Source: Modestobacter italicus
GTDB lineage: Bacteria; Actinomycetota; Actinomycetes; Mycobacteriales; Geodermatophilaceae
NCBI RefSeq assembly: GCF_019799965.1
Contig: NZ_JABGCJ010000009.1
Span: forward strand, 55,157-119,156
Direction: 5' to 3'
Length of the DNA: 64,000 nucleotides
Both the position numbers and the translations under genes were made by a program. Under the pieces are notes generated by a model that searched no databases, was not told the DNA's origin, and saw only the letters and a list, made by a program, of their open reading frames with translations. Positions 14,444-23,126 of this stretch are shown here, one piece after another. The stretch's first letter is position 1. Each line of letters starts with the position of its first letter.

Positions 14444-16930
14444 GTGCTCTCCCTCGCCGTCGCGATGGCCCGCCGCCGGCTGACCGCGCTGATCGCCGTG
14501 CTGTGCGCCGTGTTCGGAGGTGCGGCGATCGTCACCGGCACCGGGGTGCTGGCCGAGTCCGGGCTGCGCTCGCACCTGCCGGCCGGCCGGCTGGCCGGTG
14601 CCGACGTGCTCGTCTCCGCCGACCAGACCGTGCGCCCCAGCGGTGACCTGCCGGTCGCCCTGCCCGAGCGCGCACCCGTGCCGGCCGGCCTGGTCGGGGA
14701 GCTGGCGCAGCTGCCCGGCGTGGACGCCGCGGTCGCCGACGTCAGCTTCCCGGCCGCGCTGGTCACCGACGGCGGGGACGTCGTGGAGACCGACGACCCG
14801 CGCACGGCCGGGCACGGCTGGTCCTCCACCGGGCTGCTCGCCGACCGGCAGGTGCGCGGCACCCCGCCCGACGGGCCGGGCGAGGTCGCGGTGGACGCCG
14901 CGCTGGCCGACGCCGCCGGGCTGCTCCCCGGGGACGAGGCGCAGGTGGTCGTCGCCGGGGAGCCCGGCCGGTACCGGGTCACCGCCGTGGTCGGCACGCC
15001 GGGCGCGGGCATCCTGCTCGCCGACGAGGTCGCCGCGGGCGTGCACGGCTCGGTCGACCTGATCGGGCTGCGGGTCAGCGCCGACCCGGACGGCGTCGCC
15101 GAGGCCGTCCGCCCGCTGCTGCCCGCTGGGGTGGTCGCCAGCACCGGCGACGACCGGGGCGACGTCGCGCTGCCCGGGGCCGCTGCCGCCCGGTCGATGC
15201 TCGTCGTGCTCGCCGGCTCGCTAGCCGGGGTGCCGCTGCTCGTCGTCGGCTTCCTGATCGCCGGGGCGCTGTCGGTCTCCATCGGCGGGCAACGCCGGGA
15301 GCTCGCCCTGCTGCGTGCGGTCGGCACCACCCCGCGGCAGCTGCGCCGGCTGGTCGCCGCGCAGGCCAGCGTGGTCGCCGCGGTCGCGCTGCTGCCCGGC
15401 ATCGCCCTGGGGTACGCCCTCGCCGGGCAGTTCCGCCGGCTGCTGGTGCACATCGGGATGCTGCCCGAGGCCCTGCCGCTGAGCATCGGCCCGCTGCCGG
15501 CCCTGGCCGCCGCCGTCCTGCTGCTCCTGGTCGTGCAGGTCGCCGCCCGCTCGGCCGCCTGGCGCACCTCGCGGGAGCCGGTGACCAGCGTGCTGGGGGA
15601 GGCGCGGACCGGGCCCCGCACGCCGTCGCGCGGCCGGTACCGCGCCGGGTTGCTGCTGCTGGTCGCCGCCGTCCCGCTGTCGGTGCCGCCGTTGCTGCTG
15701 CCCTCGGCGATCGGCGCAGCGGGCACCTCGCTGGCCGGGATCGTCGCCGCGATCGGCCTGGCCCTGGCCGGGCCGACGCTGCTCCGCCGGGTCAGCGGCG
15801 GGCTGGCCGCCCGGCTGCCGGCCCGCGTCTCGGCGCCGTCCTGGCTGGCGGTGGCCAACCTGCACGGCTACGCGCTGCGCTCCGCCGGGGCGATCACCAC
15901 CCTGGCGATGGCCCTGGTGTTCGTGCTCACCTACGCCTACGCGCAGACCACGGTCGCCGGCGCGATGGCGGAGGAGACCCGAGCCGGCACCCTGGCCGAC
16001 GCCACGCTCACCGCCGACGCGCTCGGCGGCGTGCCGGCCGGCCTGCTCGACGAGGTGCGGGCCACCCCCGGAGTGGCGGCCGTCGCGCCGGTCGGCTCGA
16101 CGGCCGTGCTGTGGCCGGAGCGGGTGCTGGGGGAGGAGGAGGTCACCGCCGAGCCGGCGCTGGTGCTCACCCCGGCCGCTGCCGACGTCCTCGACCTGGG
16201 GGTCACCGAGGGTGACCTGGCTGACCTCAGCGGCGCCACGGTGGCCGTCGCCCGGGACGTGCCGGTCGGCAGCTCGGTGCAGCTGCGGCTCGGGGACGGC
16301 GCCGAGGTCGACGCCCGGGTGGTCGCCCGGTACGACCGCGCCCTGGGCTTCGGGGCCGTCGCGCTCTCCGCCGACCTGGCCGCCGGTCACACCACGACCG
16401 GCCTCGCTCAGCGGCTGCTGGTGCGCACCGACGGCAGCGCGGACGCCGGCCGGGCGCTCGCCGACCTCGTCGCCGACCGGCCCGGGGTGACCGTGTCCGG
16501 CGACGGCCCGCTCGGCGACCGCCCCGCGGCGCCCCCGGAGACGTGGGTGAACCTCGCCGTCCTCGGCGTCCTGCTCGGCTACCTGCTGCTGGGCATCGCC
16601 AACGCCCTGGTCGCGGCCACCGCGCAGCGGCGCGAGGAGATCGCCACCCTGCGGCTGACCGGCACCACCCCGCGCCAGGTGCGCACGATGATGCGGCGGG
16701 AGGCGGGCCTGGTCTCCGCGGCCGCGGTCGTCACCGGGGTGCTGGTCTCGGCGCTGCCGCTGGCCCTGCTGGGCATCGGCTTCCTGGGCCGACCGTGGCC
16801 TGCCGGCCCGGTGTGGCTGCTGCCGGTGGCCGCGCTGGTGGTGACCGCGATCGCCTTCGCCGCGATCGAGCTGCCCACCCGGGCGGCGTTGCGGCTGCCG
16901 CCGGCCGAGGCCCTGGCCCGGGCCACCTGA
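14444..16930 (+). CDS. ABC transporter permease with two FtsX domains
   Basis: 828 aa. An N-terminal transmembrane helix is followed by a large periplasmic domain, then a three-helix FtsX domain (SIGGQRRELALLRAVGTTPRQLRRLV around residue 280), a hydrophobic spacer, a second periplasmic domain and a second FtsX domain (TAQRREEIATLRLTGTTPRQVRTMMRREA near residue 730). The paired 'RRELALLRAVGTTPRQL' elements are the coupling helices that contact the ATPase. The topology (about ten helices) is that of actinobacterial MacB-like exporters that act mechanically rather than as channels. GTG 14444 follows the ATPase stop by 3 bp. Confidence 0.92.
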   Translation: MLSLAVAMARRRLTALIAVLCAVFGGAAIVTGTGVLAESGLRSHLPAGRLAGADVLVSADQTVRPSGDLPVALPERAPVPAGLVGELAQLPGVDAAVADVSFPAALVTDGGDVVETDDPRTAGHGWSSTGLLADRQVRGTPPDGPGEVAVDAALADAAGLLPGDEAQVVVAGEPGRYRVTAVVGTPGAGILLADEVAAGVHGSVDLIGLRVSADPDGVAEAVRPLLPAGVVASTGDDRGDVALPGAAAARSMLVVLAGSLAGVPLLVVGFLIAGALSVSIGGQRRELALLRAVGTTPRQLRRLVAAQASVVAAVALLPGIALGYALAGQFRRLLVHIGMLPEALPLSIGPLPALAAAVLLLLVVQVAARSAAWRTSREPVTSVLGEARTGPRTPSRGRYRAGLLLLVAAVPLSVPPLLLPSAIGAAGTSLAGIVAAIGLALAGPTLLRRVSGGLAARLPARVSAPSWLAVANLHGYALRSAGAITTLAMALVFVLTYAYAQTTVAGAMAEETRAGTLADATLTADALGGVPAGLLDEVRATPGVAAVAPVGSTAVLWPERVLGEEEVTAEPALVLTPAAADVLDLGVTEGDLADLSGATVAVARDVPVGSSVQLRLGDGAEVDARVVARYDRALGFGAVALSADLAAGHTTTGLAQRLLVRTDGSADAGRALADLVADRPGVTVSGDGPLGDRPAAPPETWVNLAVLGVLLGYLLLGIANALVAATAQRREEIATLRLTGTTPRQVRTMMRREAGLVSAAAVVTGVLVSALPLALLGIGFLGRPWPAGPVWLLPVAALVVTAIAFAAIELPTRAALRLPPAEALARAT

Positions 16931-16997
16931 CCGACCGGGTGCCGGGCCGGCCCCGCCGGCCCGAGCGGCCGTGCTGGCGGACGACGCCGCTCCCCGG

Positions 16998-17021
16998 CGG
17001 CCATGTTCGCCAACATGGCCG
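16998..17021. repeat. 24-bp palindromic element, copy 1
   Basis: Perfect inverted repeat with 10-bp arms (cggccatgtt / aacatggccg) around a 4-nt cgcc centre, after the ABC permease gene. The same element, in the opposite orientation (centre ggcg), occurs at 30052-30075. About 15 bp further on (from 17034) a short cggacc tandem repeat runs for 3-4 units. May act as a terminator or belong to a dispersed repeat family. Confidence 0.6.
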
Positions 17022-17077
17022 CTCCTCGATGCCCGGACCCGGACCCGGACCCGGGGACGGGCCTCCAGGCCGGCCGG

Positions 17078-17308
17078 TCACTGCAGGGTGTCGCGGCTCT
17101 GGGTGTGCTCACTGACCTGGGGCTGCTCGCCGTCGCAGCTGTCCGGTGCGGCGGCCGCGGTGGTGCGGGCCCAGCACAGCCGGCACAGGTGCGTGGGCTC
17201 CGGCGGGAGCAGCGGGCGCCCACCCAGGGGGCGCACCTCCACCCAGCCGACGGCGTCGGCGGCCTCGGCCACCTGCGCGCACTGGTCGCAGCGGTACTGC
17301 ACGGTCAT
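17078..17308 (-). CDS. Small zinc-ribbon-like protein (two CxxC pairs)
   Basis: 76 aa. MTVQYRCDQC holds the first CxxC knuckle and HLCRLC the second, 35 residues later, with a WVEVRPL strand between them: a rubredoxin/zinc-ribbon-like layout. The C-terminal 25 residues are polar. The open frame extends upstream to 17557, but that part is an arginine/serine-rich shadow; ATG 17306-17308 gives a compact domain. Function unknown; possible metal-binding regulatory or ribosome-associated peptide. It is the last of three small minus-strand genes leading away from the c-di-GMP enzyme gene. Confidence 0.6.
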   Translation of the reverse strand: MTVQYRCDQCAQVAEAADAVGWVEVRPLGGRPLLPPEPTHLCRLCWARTTAAAAPDSCDGEQPQVSEHTQSRDTLQ

Positions 17309-17393
17309 CCGTCCGGGCCTCCTCGGGCGAGGAGCGGCATCGGTCCTCGCCGGACTCCAGCCTGCCCGCCGGGCAGCCGGGTCGCAGGACGGG

Positions 17394-17507
17394 TCAGGCC
17401 AGGGGCAGGCAGTCGCGCAGCTCCGCCTCGAACCACTCGGCGTCCAGCTCCTCGACCTCGCGCAGTTCGAGCTCGGCGAGGAGGGCGAAGGCGGTCTCGA
17501 TGTCCAT
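17394..17507 (-). CDS. Possible 37-residue acidic peptide
   Basis: ATG 17505-17507 to TGA 17394-17396 encodes a strongly acidic, helix-prone peptide (starts MDIETAFALL, contains EVEELDAEWFEAELRD). ggagag lies about 12 bp upstream. The regular amphipathic pattern and lack of arginine-rich 'shadow' composition argue that it is real, but it has no family match. It sits between two other small minus-strand genes. Confidence 0.4.
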   Translation of the reverse strand: MDIETAFALLAELELREVEELDAEWFEAELRDCLPLA

Positions 17508-17569
17508 GACCAGGACTCTCCGGGCGCTTCCGCGCGCCCGGCTCCAGCCAACCGCAAGAGAACCGCAGA

Positions 17570-17806
17570 TCAGCCGCCGCGGTTGACCTCGGCCTGCACG
17601 ACCCCCAGCAGCGCCGTCTGCAGCGTCTGGTCGGTGTGGTCGCCGCGGGCGAGTGCGTCCTGGGCCGGGCCGGGGAGCTGACCCACCTCGATGTCGTCCA
17701 GCCAGACGGTGTCCCCACCGACCTGCCGGCCGAGCTTGAGCGCATCTCCCTCGCGCTGCACCTGGTACTGCTCGCCACCGAGCTCGATCGTCGTCGATTC
17801 GCTCAT
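17570..17806 (-). CDS. Small conserved hypothetical protein
   Basis: 78 aa, MSESTTIELGGEQYQVQREG at the start. The sequence reads as an all-beta start (IELGGEQYQV, ALKLGRQVGGDTVWLDDIEVG) followed by a C-terminal helix (LQTALLGVVQAEVNRGG). No cysteine, no signal peptide, no membrane segment. ATG 17804-17806 is chosen because the longer frame to 18007 is shadow sequence. It is divergent from the PAS-GGDEF-EAL gene and shares the 188-bp gap with its promoter. Function unknown. Confidence 0.6.
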   Translation of the reverse strand: MSESTTIELGGEQYQVQREGDALKLGRQVGGDTVWLDDIEVGQLPGPAQDALARGDHTDQTLQTALLGVVQAEVNRGG

Positions 17807-17994
17807 GCGGCAGCCCCTACCCTGGGTGGACGCCGGCCTACACGCCGGGCCCTCCAGCGCCGACCCGGAACTGTTCACTCTTTCCGGTCGATCCGGCGGC
17901 GCGGGGGTACAGCTGGTCGTGCTGCGGTCGATGCAGTCAGCGACACGGGTTGCGCCAGACGGGCCTCCCGCAGGCTCCAGACCAGGGGGTGGAC

Positions 17995-19773
17995 GTGCCG
18001 CGAGCAACGGGTGGACCGCAGCTGCCGCAGGACGTCCGCCGGCATGCGGGCGCCGCGCACGCCGACGCCGGTCTGGTGGCCGGGGTGCTGGACGCGCTGC
18101 CCTCGCCGACGGTCCTGATCGACCCCGACGGCACGATCCTGCTGGTCAACGACGCCTGGCGGGCGGCCGGCGACCTGCTGGACGACGACCGGCTGCGGGT
18201 CGGCGTCGGCGGGAACTACTTCGCGGTGATGCTCAGCCTGTCCGACGACGCGGTGAACCAGCAGCGGATCACCCGGCTGCGGGAGCTGTCCCGCGGCGAG
18301 CGGGACCTGGTCTCCGCCGACTACGCGCTGCCCACCCCCTCCGGGGTCCGCTGGTACCACCTGCAGGCCTCCCGGGCCGACGAGTCCGGCCGGGTGGTGG
18401 TCACCCACACCGACGTGACCTCACGGGTCGCGGCGGAGCGGGCCTCGGCCTGGCAGGCGCGGCACGACCACCTCACCGAGCTCCCCAACCGGGCGCACCT
18501 GCACCACCTGATCGACGCCGAGCTGGCCCGGGCCGACCGCGGGCCGGTCGCCGTCCTGTTCCTGGACGTCGACGGGTTCAAGGACGTCAACGACACCCTC
18601 GGCCACGAGGTCGGCGACCACCTGCTCCGTGAGCTGGCCACCCGGCTGACCAGCCGCACCCGCGCGCAGGACACAGTGGGCCGGCTCGGTGGCGACGAGT
18701 TCGTCGTGCTGTGCCGCGACTGCGACGTCGAGGGGGCCCTCGCCCTGGCCGAGCGGTTCCAGTCGACCTTCGACGAGCCCTTCCAGCTCGGCGAGCGGGC
18801 CACCCGGCTCACCGTCAGCATCGGGGTCGCCGCGGCTGCCGGGGACGCCCGGCTGCGCTCCACCGACCTCGTGCGGGACGCCGACCTGGCGATGTACGCG
18901 GCCAAGGGCGCCGGCCGCAACGGGGTGCGGGTCTTCAGCCCCGACCTGCGCTCGGCGGTCGAGCAGAAGGTGCTCGTCGCCGCGGAGCTGCGTGACGCCA
19001 TCGAGGCCGACCAGCTGGTGCTGCACTACCAGCCGGTCCTGCACCTGCCGAGCAGGCAGGTCCTCGGCGTCGAGGCGCTGGTGCGCTGGCAGCACCCCGA
19101 GCGCGGGCTGCTGATGCCGTGCGACTTCATCCCGCTGGCCGAGCAGAACGGCGTCGTCGTCCCGCTCACCCGCTGGGTTCTCCGCGAGGCCGCGCGGCAG
19201 GCCGCCGCCTGGGACGACGGCGGGCTGCCCCTGGTGACCGGGGTGAACATCAGCGCCGCCCACTTCAGCACCGGCACGCTGGTCGCCGACGTCCACGACG
19301 CGCTGGAGGCCGCCGGCCTGGCGCCGGAGCGGCTGATCCTGGAGCTCACCGAGACCAGCGTCGCCGAGGACCCGCTGCGGGCCGCCGCCCAGTTCGCCCA
19401 GTTGCGCATCTCCGGGGTGGAGGTGTCCATCGACGACTTCGGCAGCGGCTTCTCCTCGCTGAGCCAGCTGGTCTCCATCCCCGCCGGGGTGCTCAAGCTC
19501 GACCGCAGCCTCGTCGCCACCACGGCGACCCGGCGCAGCGAGTCGGCCGCGGCGATCGCGGCCGTCGTCGGCCTGGCCACCGCCTGCGGCATGCGGAGCC
19601 TGGCCGAGGGCGTGGAGACCGAGGACCAGCTGCAGCTGGTGACCGAGCTGGGCTGCACCTACGCGCAGGGCTTCCACATCGCCCGCCCGATGCCGGCGGC
19701 GGAGCTGCCCGGCTGGCTGGCCGGGCGCACCGGCGGGCGGCCCTCGGCCCCCGTCCAGCTGCAGACCGTCTGA
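17995..19773 (+). CDS. PAS-GGDEF-EAL cyclic-di-GMP turnover protein
   Basis: 592 aa, soluble. Residues ~35-140: PAS sensor (LPSPTVLIDPDGTILLVND). Residues ~150-310: GGDEF diguanylate cyclase with intact active site RLGGDEF (GGDEF at 232-236) and an intact inhibitory I-site RxxD (RAQD, 223-226) five residues before it. Residues ~325-580: EAL phosphodiesterase with EAL at 360-362 (GVEALVRW), LTETSV, IDDFGSGFSSL, and AEGVETEDQL, so the metal-binding residues are present. The protein could therefore make or degrade c-di-GMP, with the PAS input deciding. GTG 17995 follows gggggtgg; an upstream TTG at 17950 is less likely. A second EAL protein is encoded at 46985. Confidence 0.92.
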   Translation: MPRATGGPQLPQDVRRHAGAAHADAGLVAGVLDALPSPTVLIDPDGTILLVNDAWRAAGDLLDDDRLRVGVGGNYFAVMLSLSDDAVNQQRITRLRELSRGERDLVSADYALPTPSGVRWYHLQASRADESGRVVVTHTDVTSRVAAERASAWQARHDHLTELPNRAHLHHLIDAELARADRGPVAVLFLDVDGFKDVNDTLGHEVGDHLLRELATRLTSRTRAQDTVGRLGGDEFVVLCRDCDVEGALALAERFQSTFDEPFQLGERATRLTVSIGVAAAAGDARLRSTDLVRDADLAMYAAKGAGRNGVRVFSPDLRSAVEQKVLVAAELRDAIEADQLVLHYQPVLHLPSRQVLGVEALVRWQHPERGLLMPCDFIPLAEQNGVVVPLTRWVLREAARQAAAWDDGGLPLVTGVNISAAHFSTGTLVADVHDALEAAGLAPERLILELTETSVAEDPLRAAAQFAQLRISGVEVSIDDFGSGFSSLSQLVSIPAGVLKLDRSLVATTATRRSESAAAIAAVVGLATACGMRSLAEGVETEDQLQLVTELGCTYAQGFHIARPMPAAELPGWLAGRTGGRPSAPVQLQTV

Positions 19774-19782
19774 TCGGCCGGG

Positions 19783-20097
19783 TCAGCCCGGTTCGCCGCG
19801 CAGCTTGCGGCGGGCCACGACCACCAGGTCGACCAGGGCGATGACCGCCAGCACGACCAGGGCGACCGGCAGGACGACCGGCACGTCGGCGGCGAACGCC
19901 AGGACGGCGAAGACCCCGCAGAGCACCAGCCCGAAGGTGGCCAGCACCAGCCGCAGGGTCAGCGCGCTGCGTGCCGCACCGGCACCCCCTTCCGGCACCC
20001 GGGGCTGCGAGTCGGGGATGCCGTGGGGGAAGTCGTCGCGCTCGTACTCGGTCAGTTCGTCCGGCGTGCGCCGGTCGTCAGGCGGTGACGTGCTCAT
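19783..20097 (-). CDS. Small membrane protein with acidic N-terminus
   Basis: 104 aa. A polar ~42-residue cytoplasmic start ([20 protein letters not shown]) precedes two transmembrane helices ([20 protein letters not shown] and [21 protein letters not shown]) and a basic tail RRKLRGEPG. Proteins of this form are common next to prfB in actinobacteria, but no function is known. ATG 20095-20097 is back to back with the prfB promoter. Convergent with the c-di-GMP gene, 9 bp apart. Confidence 0.7.
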   Translation of the reverse strand: MSTSPPDDRRTPDELTEYERDDFPHGIPDSQPRVPEGGAGAARSALTLRLVLATFGLVLCGVFAVLAFAADVPVVLPVALVVLAVIALVDLVVVARRKLRGEPG

Positions 20098-20128
20098 GCC
20101 ACCGGAGGTACCCGACGGGGCAGCGCAC

Positions 20129-20134
20129 TACCCT
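20129..20134 (+). promoter_or_regulatory. -10 box of leaderless prfB transcript
   Basis: TACCCT ends 8 nt before GTG 20143, so transcription should begin at or next to the start codon. Confidence 0.5.
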
Positions 20135-20142
20135 GGACTGTC

Positions 20143-21252
20143 GTGGCCGCTGACTTCTCCGTCGTCCTGGACGAACTCGACACGACCCTGAAGTCCATCG
20201 AGGCCGTGATGCGGGTCGATGACCTGCGCAGGGAGGTGGCCGAGCTCGAGCAGAAGGCCGCCGCCCCCGACCTCTGGAACGACGTGGAGGCCGCCCAGGC
20301 GGTGACCTCCCGGCTGTCCTACCTGCAGGGCGACCTGCGCCGGGTGGAGGAGCTGCGCAGCCGGCTCGACGACGTCGGCCTGATGCACGAGATGGCCGCC
20401 GACGAGGGCGACGAGGCCACGCTGGCCGAGACCGAGCGGGAGCTGGCCAGCATCCGCACCCTGCTTGACGAGCTCGAGGTGCGCACGCTGCTGTCGGGTG
20501 AGTACGACGCCCGCGAGGCGCTGGTCACCATCCGCTCGGAGGCCGGTGGCGTCGACGCCGCCGACTTCGCCGAGATGCTGATGCGGATGTACCTGCGCTG
20601 GGCCGAGCGGCACAAGTACCCGACCGAGGTCTACGACGTCTCCTACGCGGAGGAGGCCGGCATCAAGTCGGCGACCTTCGCGGTCAAGCAGCCCTACGCC
20701 TACGGCACCCTCTCGGTCGAGCAGGGCACCCACCGGCTGGTGCGGATCTCGCCCTTCGACAACCAGGGACGCCGGCAGACCTCCTTCGCCGGGGTCGAGG
20801 TGCTGCCCGTGGTCGAGCAGACCGACCACGTCGACATCCCGGAGAACGAGATCCGGGTCGACGTCTTCCGCTCGTCCGGCCCCGGCGGGCAGAGCGTCAA
20901 CACCACCGACTCCGCCGTCCGGATGACCCACATCCCGACCGGCATCGTCGTCTCCTGCCAGAACGAGAAGTCCCAGATCCAGAACCGCGCCGCCGCGCTG
21001 CGGGTGCTGCAGGCGCGCCTGCTCGTCGTCCGTCAGGCCGAGCAGCGGGCCGAGATGGACGCGCTGAAGGGCGAGGGCAGCAGCTGGGGCAACCAGATGC
21101 GCTCCTACGTGCTGCACCCGTACCAGATGGTCAAGGACCTGCGGACCGAGGTCGAGAGCGGCAACCCGTCGAGCGTGCTGGACGGCGACATCGACGCCTT
21201 CATCGAGGCCGGCATCCGCTGGCGCCGCCAGCAGGAGGCACCGGCCAGCTGA
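20143..21252 (+). CDS. prfB: Peptide chain release factor 2
   Basis: 369 aa, the normal RF2 length. The tripeptide anticodon SPF is in [20 protein letters not shown] (near residue 204), which gives UGA/UAA recognition, and the catalytic GGQ is in [17 protein letters not shown] (near residue 248). The frame is continuous from the start, so the programmed +1 frameshift that autoregulates RF2 in E. coli is absent here, as expected for high-GC actinobacteria. GTG 20143 is preceded by a -10 box at leaderless distance and no Shine-Dalgarno. It opens the conserved prfB-ftsE-ftsX-smpB block. Confidence 0.97.
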   Translation: MAADFSVVLDELDTTLKSIEAVMRVDDLRREVAELEQKAAAPDLWNDVEAAQAVTSRLSYLQGDLRRVEELRSRLDDVGLMHEMAADEGDEATLAETERELASIRTLLDELEVRTLLSGEYDAREALVTIRSEAGGVDAADFAEMLMRMYLRWAERHKYPTEVYDVSYAEEAGIKSATFAVKQPYAYGTLSVEQGTHRLVRISPFDNQGRRQTSFAGVEVLPVVEQTDHVDIPENEIRVDVFRSSGPGGQSVNTTDSAVRMTHIPTGIVVSCQNEKSQIQNRAAALRVLQARLLVVRQAEQRAEMDALKGEGSSWGNQMRSYVLHPYQMVKDLRTEVESGNPSSVLDGDIDAFIEAGIRWRRQQEAPAS

Positions 21253-21418
21253 CGAGGCCTCAGGGCTCGCCGCAGGCCTGGCGCCGAGGCCGAGAAGCGC
21301 GTCACATCGCCGGGTCCGGGTGGCGGAACGTGATCGGCTGGCCTGGGCGTCGTCACGCTCCGCGCACAGACTTCCGGGGCGCGCCGAGCGAGCGGACCAT
21401 CATGAGGTCCGGGACAGG

Positions 21419-21424
21419 TACCGT
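21419..21424 (+). promoter_or_regulatory. -10 box of leaderless ftsE transcript
   Basis: TACCGT ends 8 nt before GTG 21433; no Shine-Dalgarno lies in between. Confidence 0.5.
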
Positions 21425-21432
21425 CGTCCCTC

Positions 21433-22122
21433 GTGATCGAATTGCAACACGTCACCAAGGTGTACCCGACCAGTCCTCGGCCGGCCCTGGATGACGTCTC
21501 CATGCAGATCGACAAGGGCGAGTTCGTCTTCCTCATCGGGTCCTCCGGTTCGGGCAAGTCGACCTTCCTCCGGCTGCTGCTGAAGGAGGACGACCCCACC
21601 TCGGGCGTCATCACGGTCAACGACAAGAACCTGAACACGATGAGCAAGTGGCAGGTGCCCAAGCTCCGCCGCACCATGGGCTGCGTCTTCCAGGACTTCC
21701 GGCTGCTGCGCAACAAGACGGTGGCCGAGAACGTGGCGTTCGCCCTCGAGGTGATCAACAAGCCGCAGCGCACCATCAAGCGGGTCGTCCCCGAGGTGCT
21801 GGAGATGGTCGGCCTGGACGGCAAGGAGAACCGGCTGCCCGGCGAGCTCTCCGGTGGCGAGCAGCAGCGGGTGGCCATCGCCCGCGCGTTCGTGAACCGG
21901 CCGCTGGTGCTGCTGGCCGACGAGCCCACCGGAAACCTGGACCCCGAGACCAGCCAGGACATCATGCTGCTGCTGGAGCGGATCAACCGCACCGGCACCA
22001 CCGTGGTCATGGCCACGCACGACTACCACATCGTCGACTCGATGCGGCGGCGCGTGATCGAGCTGAACGACGGCATCCTCAGCCGAGACCAGAGCCGTGG
22101 CGTCTACGGCGTCGGGCGCTGA
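21433..22122 (+). CDS. ftsE: Cell-division ATP-binding protein FtsE
   Basis: 229 aa ABC ATPase. Walker [12 protein letters not shown] (residue ~36), Q-loop [18 protein letters not shown], signature [19 protein letters not shown], Walker [13 protein letters not shown]-loop [10 protein letters not shown]. The FQDFRLL Q-loop and [10 protein letters not shown] ending are FtsE-specific. FtsE drives FtsX, which activates peptidoglycan hydrolases at the septum. The start is GTG 21433, with a leaderless promoter. ftsX follows after 57 bp, so they share a transcript. Confidence 0.96.
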   Translation: MIELQHVTKVYPTSPRPALDDVSMQIDKGEFVFLIGSSGSGKSTFLRLLLKEDDPTSGVITVNDKNLNTMSKWQVPKLRRTMGCVFQDFRLLRNKTVAENVAFALEVINKPQRTIKRVVPEVLEMVGLDGKENRLPGELSGGEQQRVAIARAFVNRPLVLLADEPTGNLDPETSQDIMLLLERINRTGTTVVMATHDYHIVDSMRRRVIELNDGILSRDQSRGVYGVGR

Positions 22123-22179
22123 CGTGCTGGTCGCTGAGATGCCCGTTCGCCGCACGCTGAACGACACGACAGGGAACTG

Positions 22180-23064
22180 ATGCGCGTCAACTTCGTCCTC
22201 TCCGAGGTGGCCGCCGGGCTGCGCCGGAACCTGACCATGACGATCGCGATGATCCTGACCACCGGGATCTCGCTCGGCCTCATGGGCACCGGTCTGCTGA
22301 TCGCCAACATGATCGGCGACATGCGGGAGATCTACTACGAGAAGATCCAGGTCTCGATCTACCTCGCCGACGAGGTGACCGAGGAGCAGCGCGACTCGAT
22401 CGCCGCCCAGCTGGACGCCTCCCCGGAGGTCGCGGACTACCTCTACGAGTCCAAGGCCGACGCCTACCAGCGCTTCCTCAAGGCCTTCCAGGAGCAGCCG
22501 GCGCTGGTCGCCAACACCCCCGAGGACGCCCTGCCGGAGAGCTTCCGGGTGGAGCTGGTCAACCCCGAGCGCTACCCGGTCATCGCCGAGCAGTTCCCCA
22601 ACGGGCAGAACGGCGTCGACGAGGTCCGCGACGAGGGCGACTTCCTCGACCGGCTGTTCAGCCTGCTCAACGGCGCCCGCAACGCGACCATCGCGGTGGC
22701 CGTCGTCCAGGCGCTGGCCGCGTTGCTGCTGATCTCGAACACGATCCAGCTCGCGGCCTTCAACAGGCGCAACGAGACCAACATCATGCGACTGGTCGGC
22801 GCCTCGCGCTGGTACACCCAGCTGCCGTTCATCCTCGAGGCCGCGCTCGCCGGCCTGATCGGTGCCGGGCTGGCGATCGGTGGCCTGGTGCTGACGAAGA
22901 TCCTGTTCGTCGACAAGACCCTGGCCGGCCCGATCAAGGCGGGCATCATCCCGCCGGTCGACTGGTCGGCGATCGCGGCGATCTCCCCGATCATCGCCGG
23001 CGCCGGCGCCGGCCTGGCGGCGGTGGCCGCCTACGTCACCCTCCGCCTCTACGTCCGCCTCTAG
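22180..23064 (+). CDS. ftsX: Cell-division permease-like protein FtsX
   Basis: 294 aa. One N-terminal helix (LTMTIAMILTTGISLGLMGTG), an extracytoplasmic loop of ~130 residues with YYEKIQVSIYLADEVTEEQ (the part that contacts a cell-wall hydrolase such as RipC in mycobacteria), then three C-terminal helices including the FtsX-domain coupling element NRRNETNIMRLVGASRWY. ATG 22180 follows agggaact. Function: transmits FtsE ATP hydrolysis across the membrane to activate peptidoglycan hydrolysis. A strong hairpin follows 13 bp after the stop. Confidence 0.96.
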   Translation: MRVNFVLSEVAAGLRRNLTMTIAMILTTGISLGLMGTGLLIANMIGDMREIYYEKIQVSIYLADEVTEEQRDSIAAQLDASPEVADYLYESKADAYQRFLKAFQEQPALVANTPEDALPESFRVELVNPERYPVIAEQFPNGQNGVDEVRDEGDFLDRLFSLLNGARNATIAVAVVQALAALLLISNTIQLAAFNRRNETNIMRLVGASRWYTQLPFILEAALAGLIGAGLAIGGLVLTKILFVDKTLAGPIKAGIIPPVDWSAIAAISPIIAGAGAGLAAVAAYVTLRLYVRL

Positions 23065-23077
23065 CCCGCGGCGAGTT

Positions 23078-23123
23078 CTGCGATCTCGTGGCCCCGGGGA
23101 CCTCCGGGGCCACGAGATCGCAG
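23078..23123. terminator. Bidirectional hairpin after ftsX (ctgcgatctcg family, copy 1)
   Basis: A perfect 18-bp stem (23078-23095 with 23106-23123) between convergent genes ftsX and the DUF559 gene. Both its arms and flanks match the hairpin at 24067-24112 on the other side of the DUF559 gene (shared arm ctgcgatctcg). Confidence 0.75.
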
Positions 23124-23126
23124 ATG

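Noticed and set aside
17309-17557. N-terminal extension of the zinc-ribbon gene to 159 residues
   Set aside because: The extra residues are Arg/Pro/Ser-rich shadow sequence and would swallow the acidic 37-residue ORF; the CxxC domain starts at a good ATG (17308).
20143-20230. Programmed +1 frameshift in prfB
   Set aside because: The frame is open from the start codon with no in-frame TGA near codon 25, so the E. coli-type frameshift is absent.
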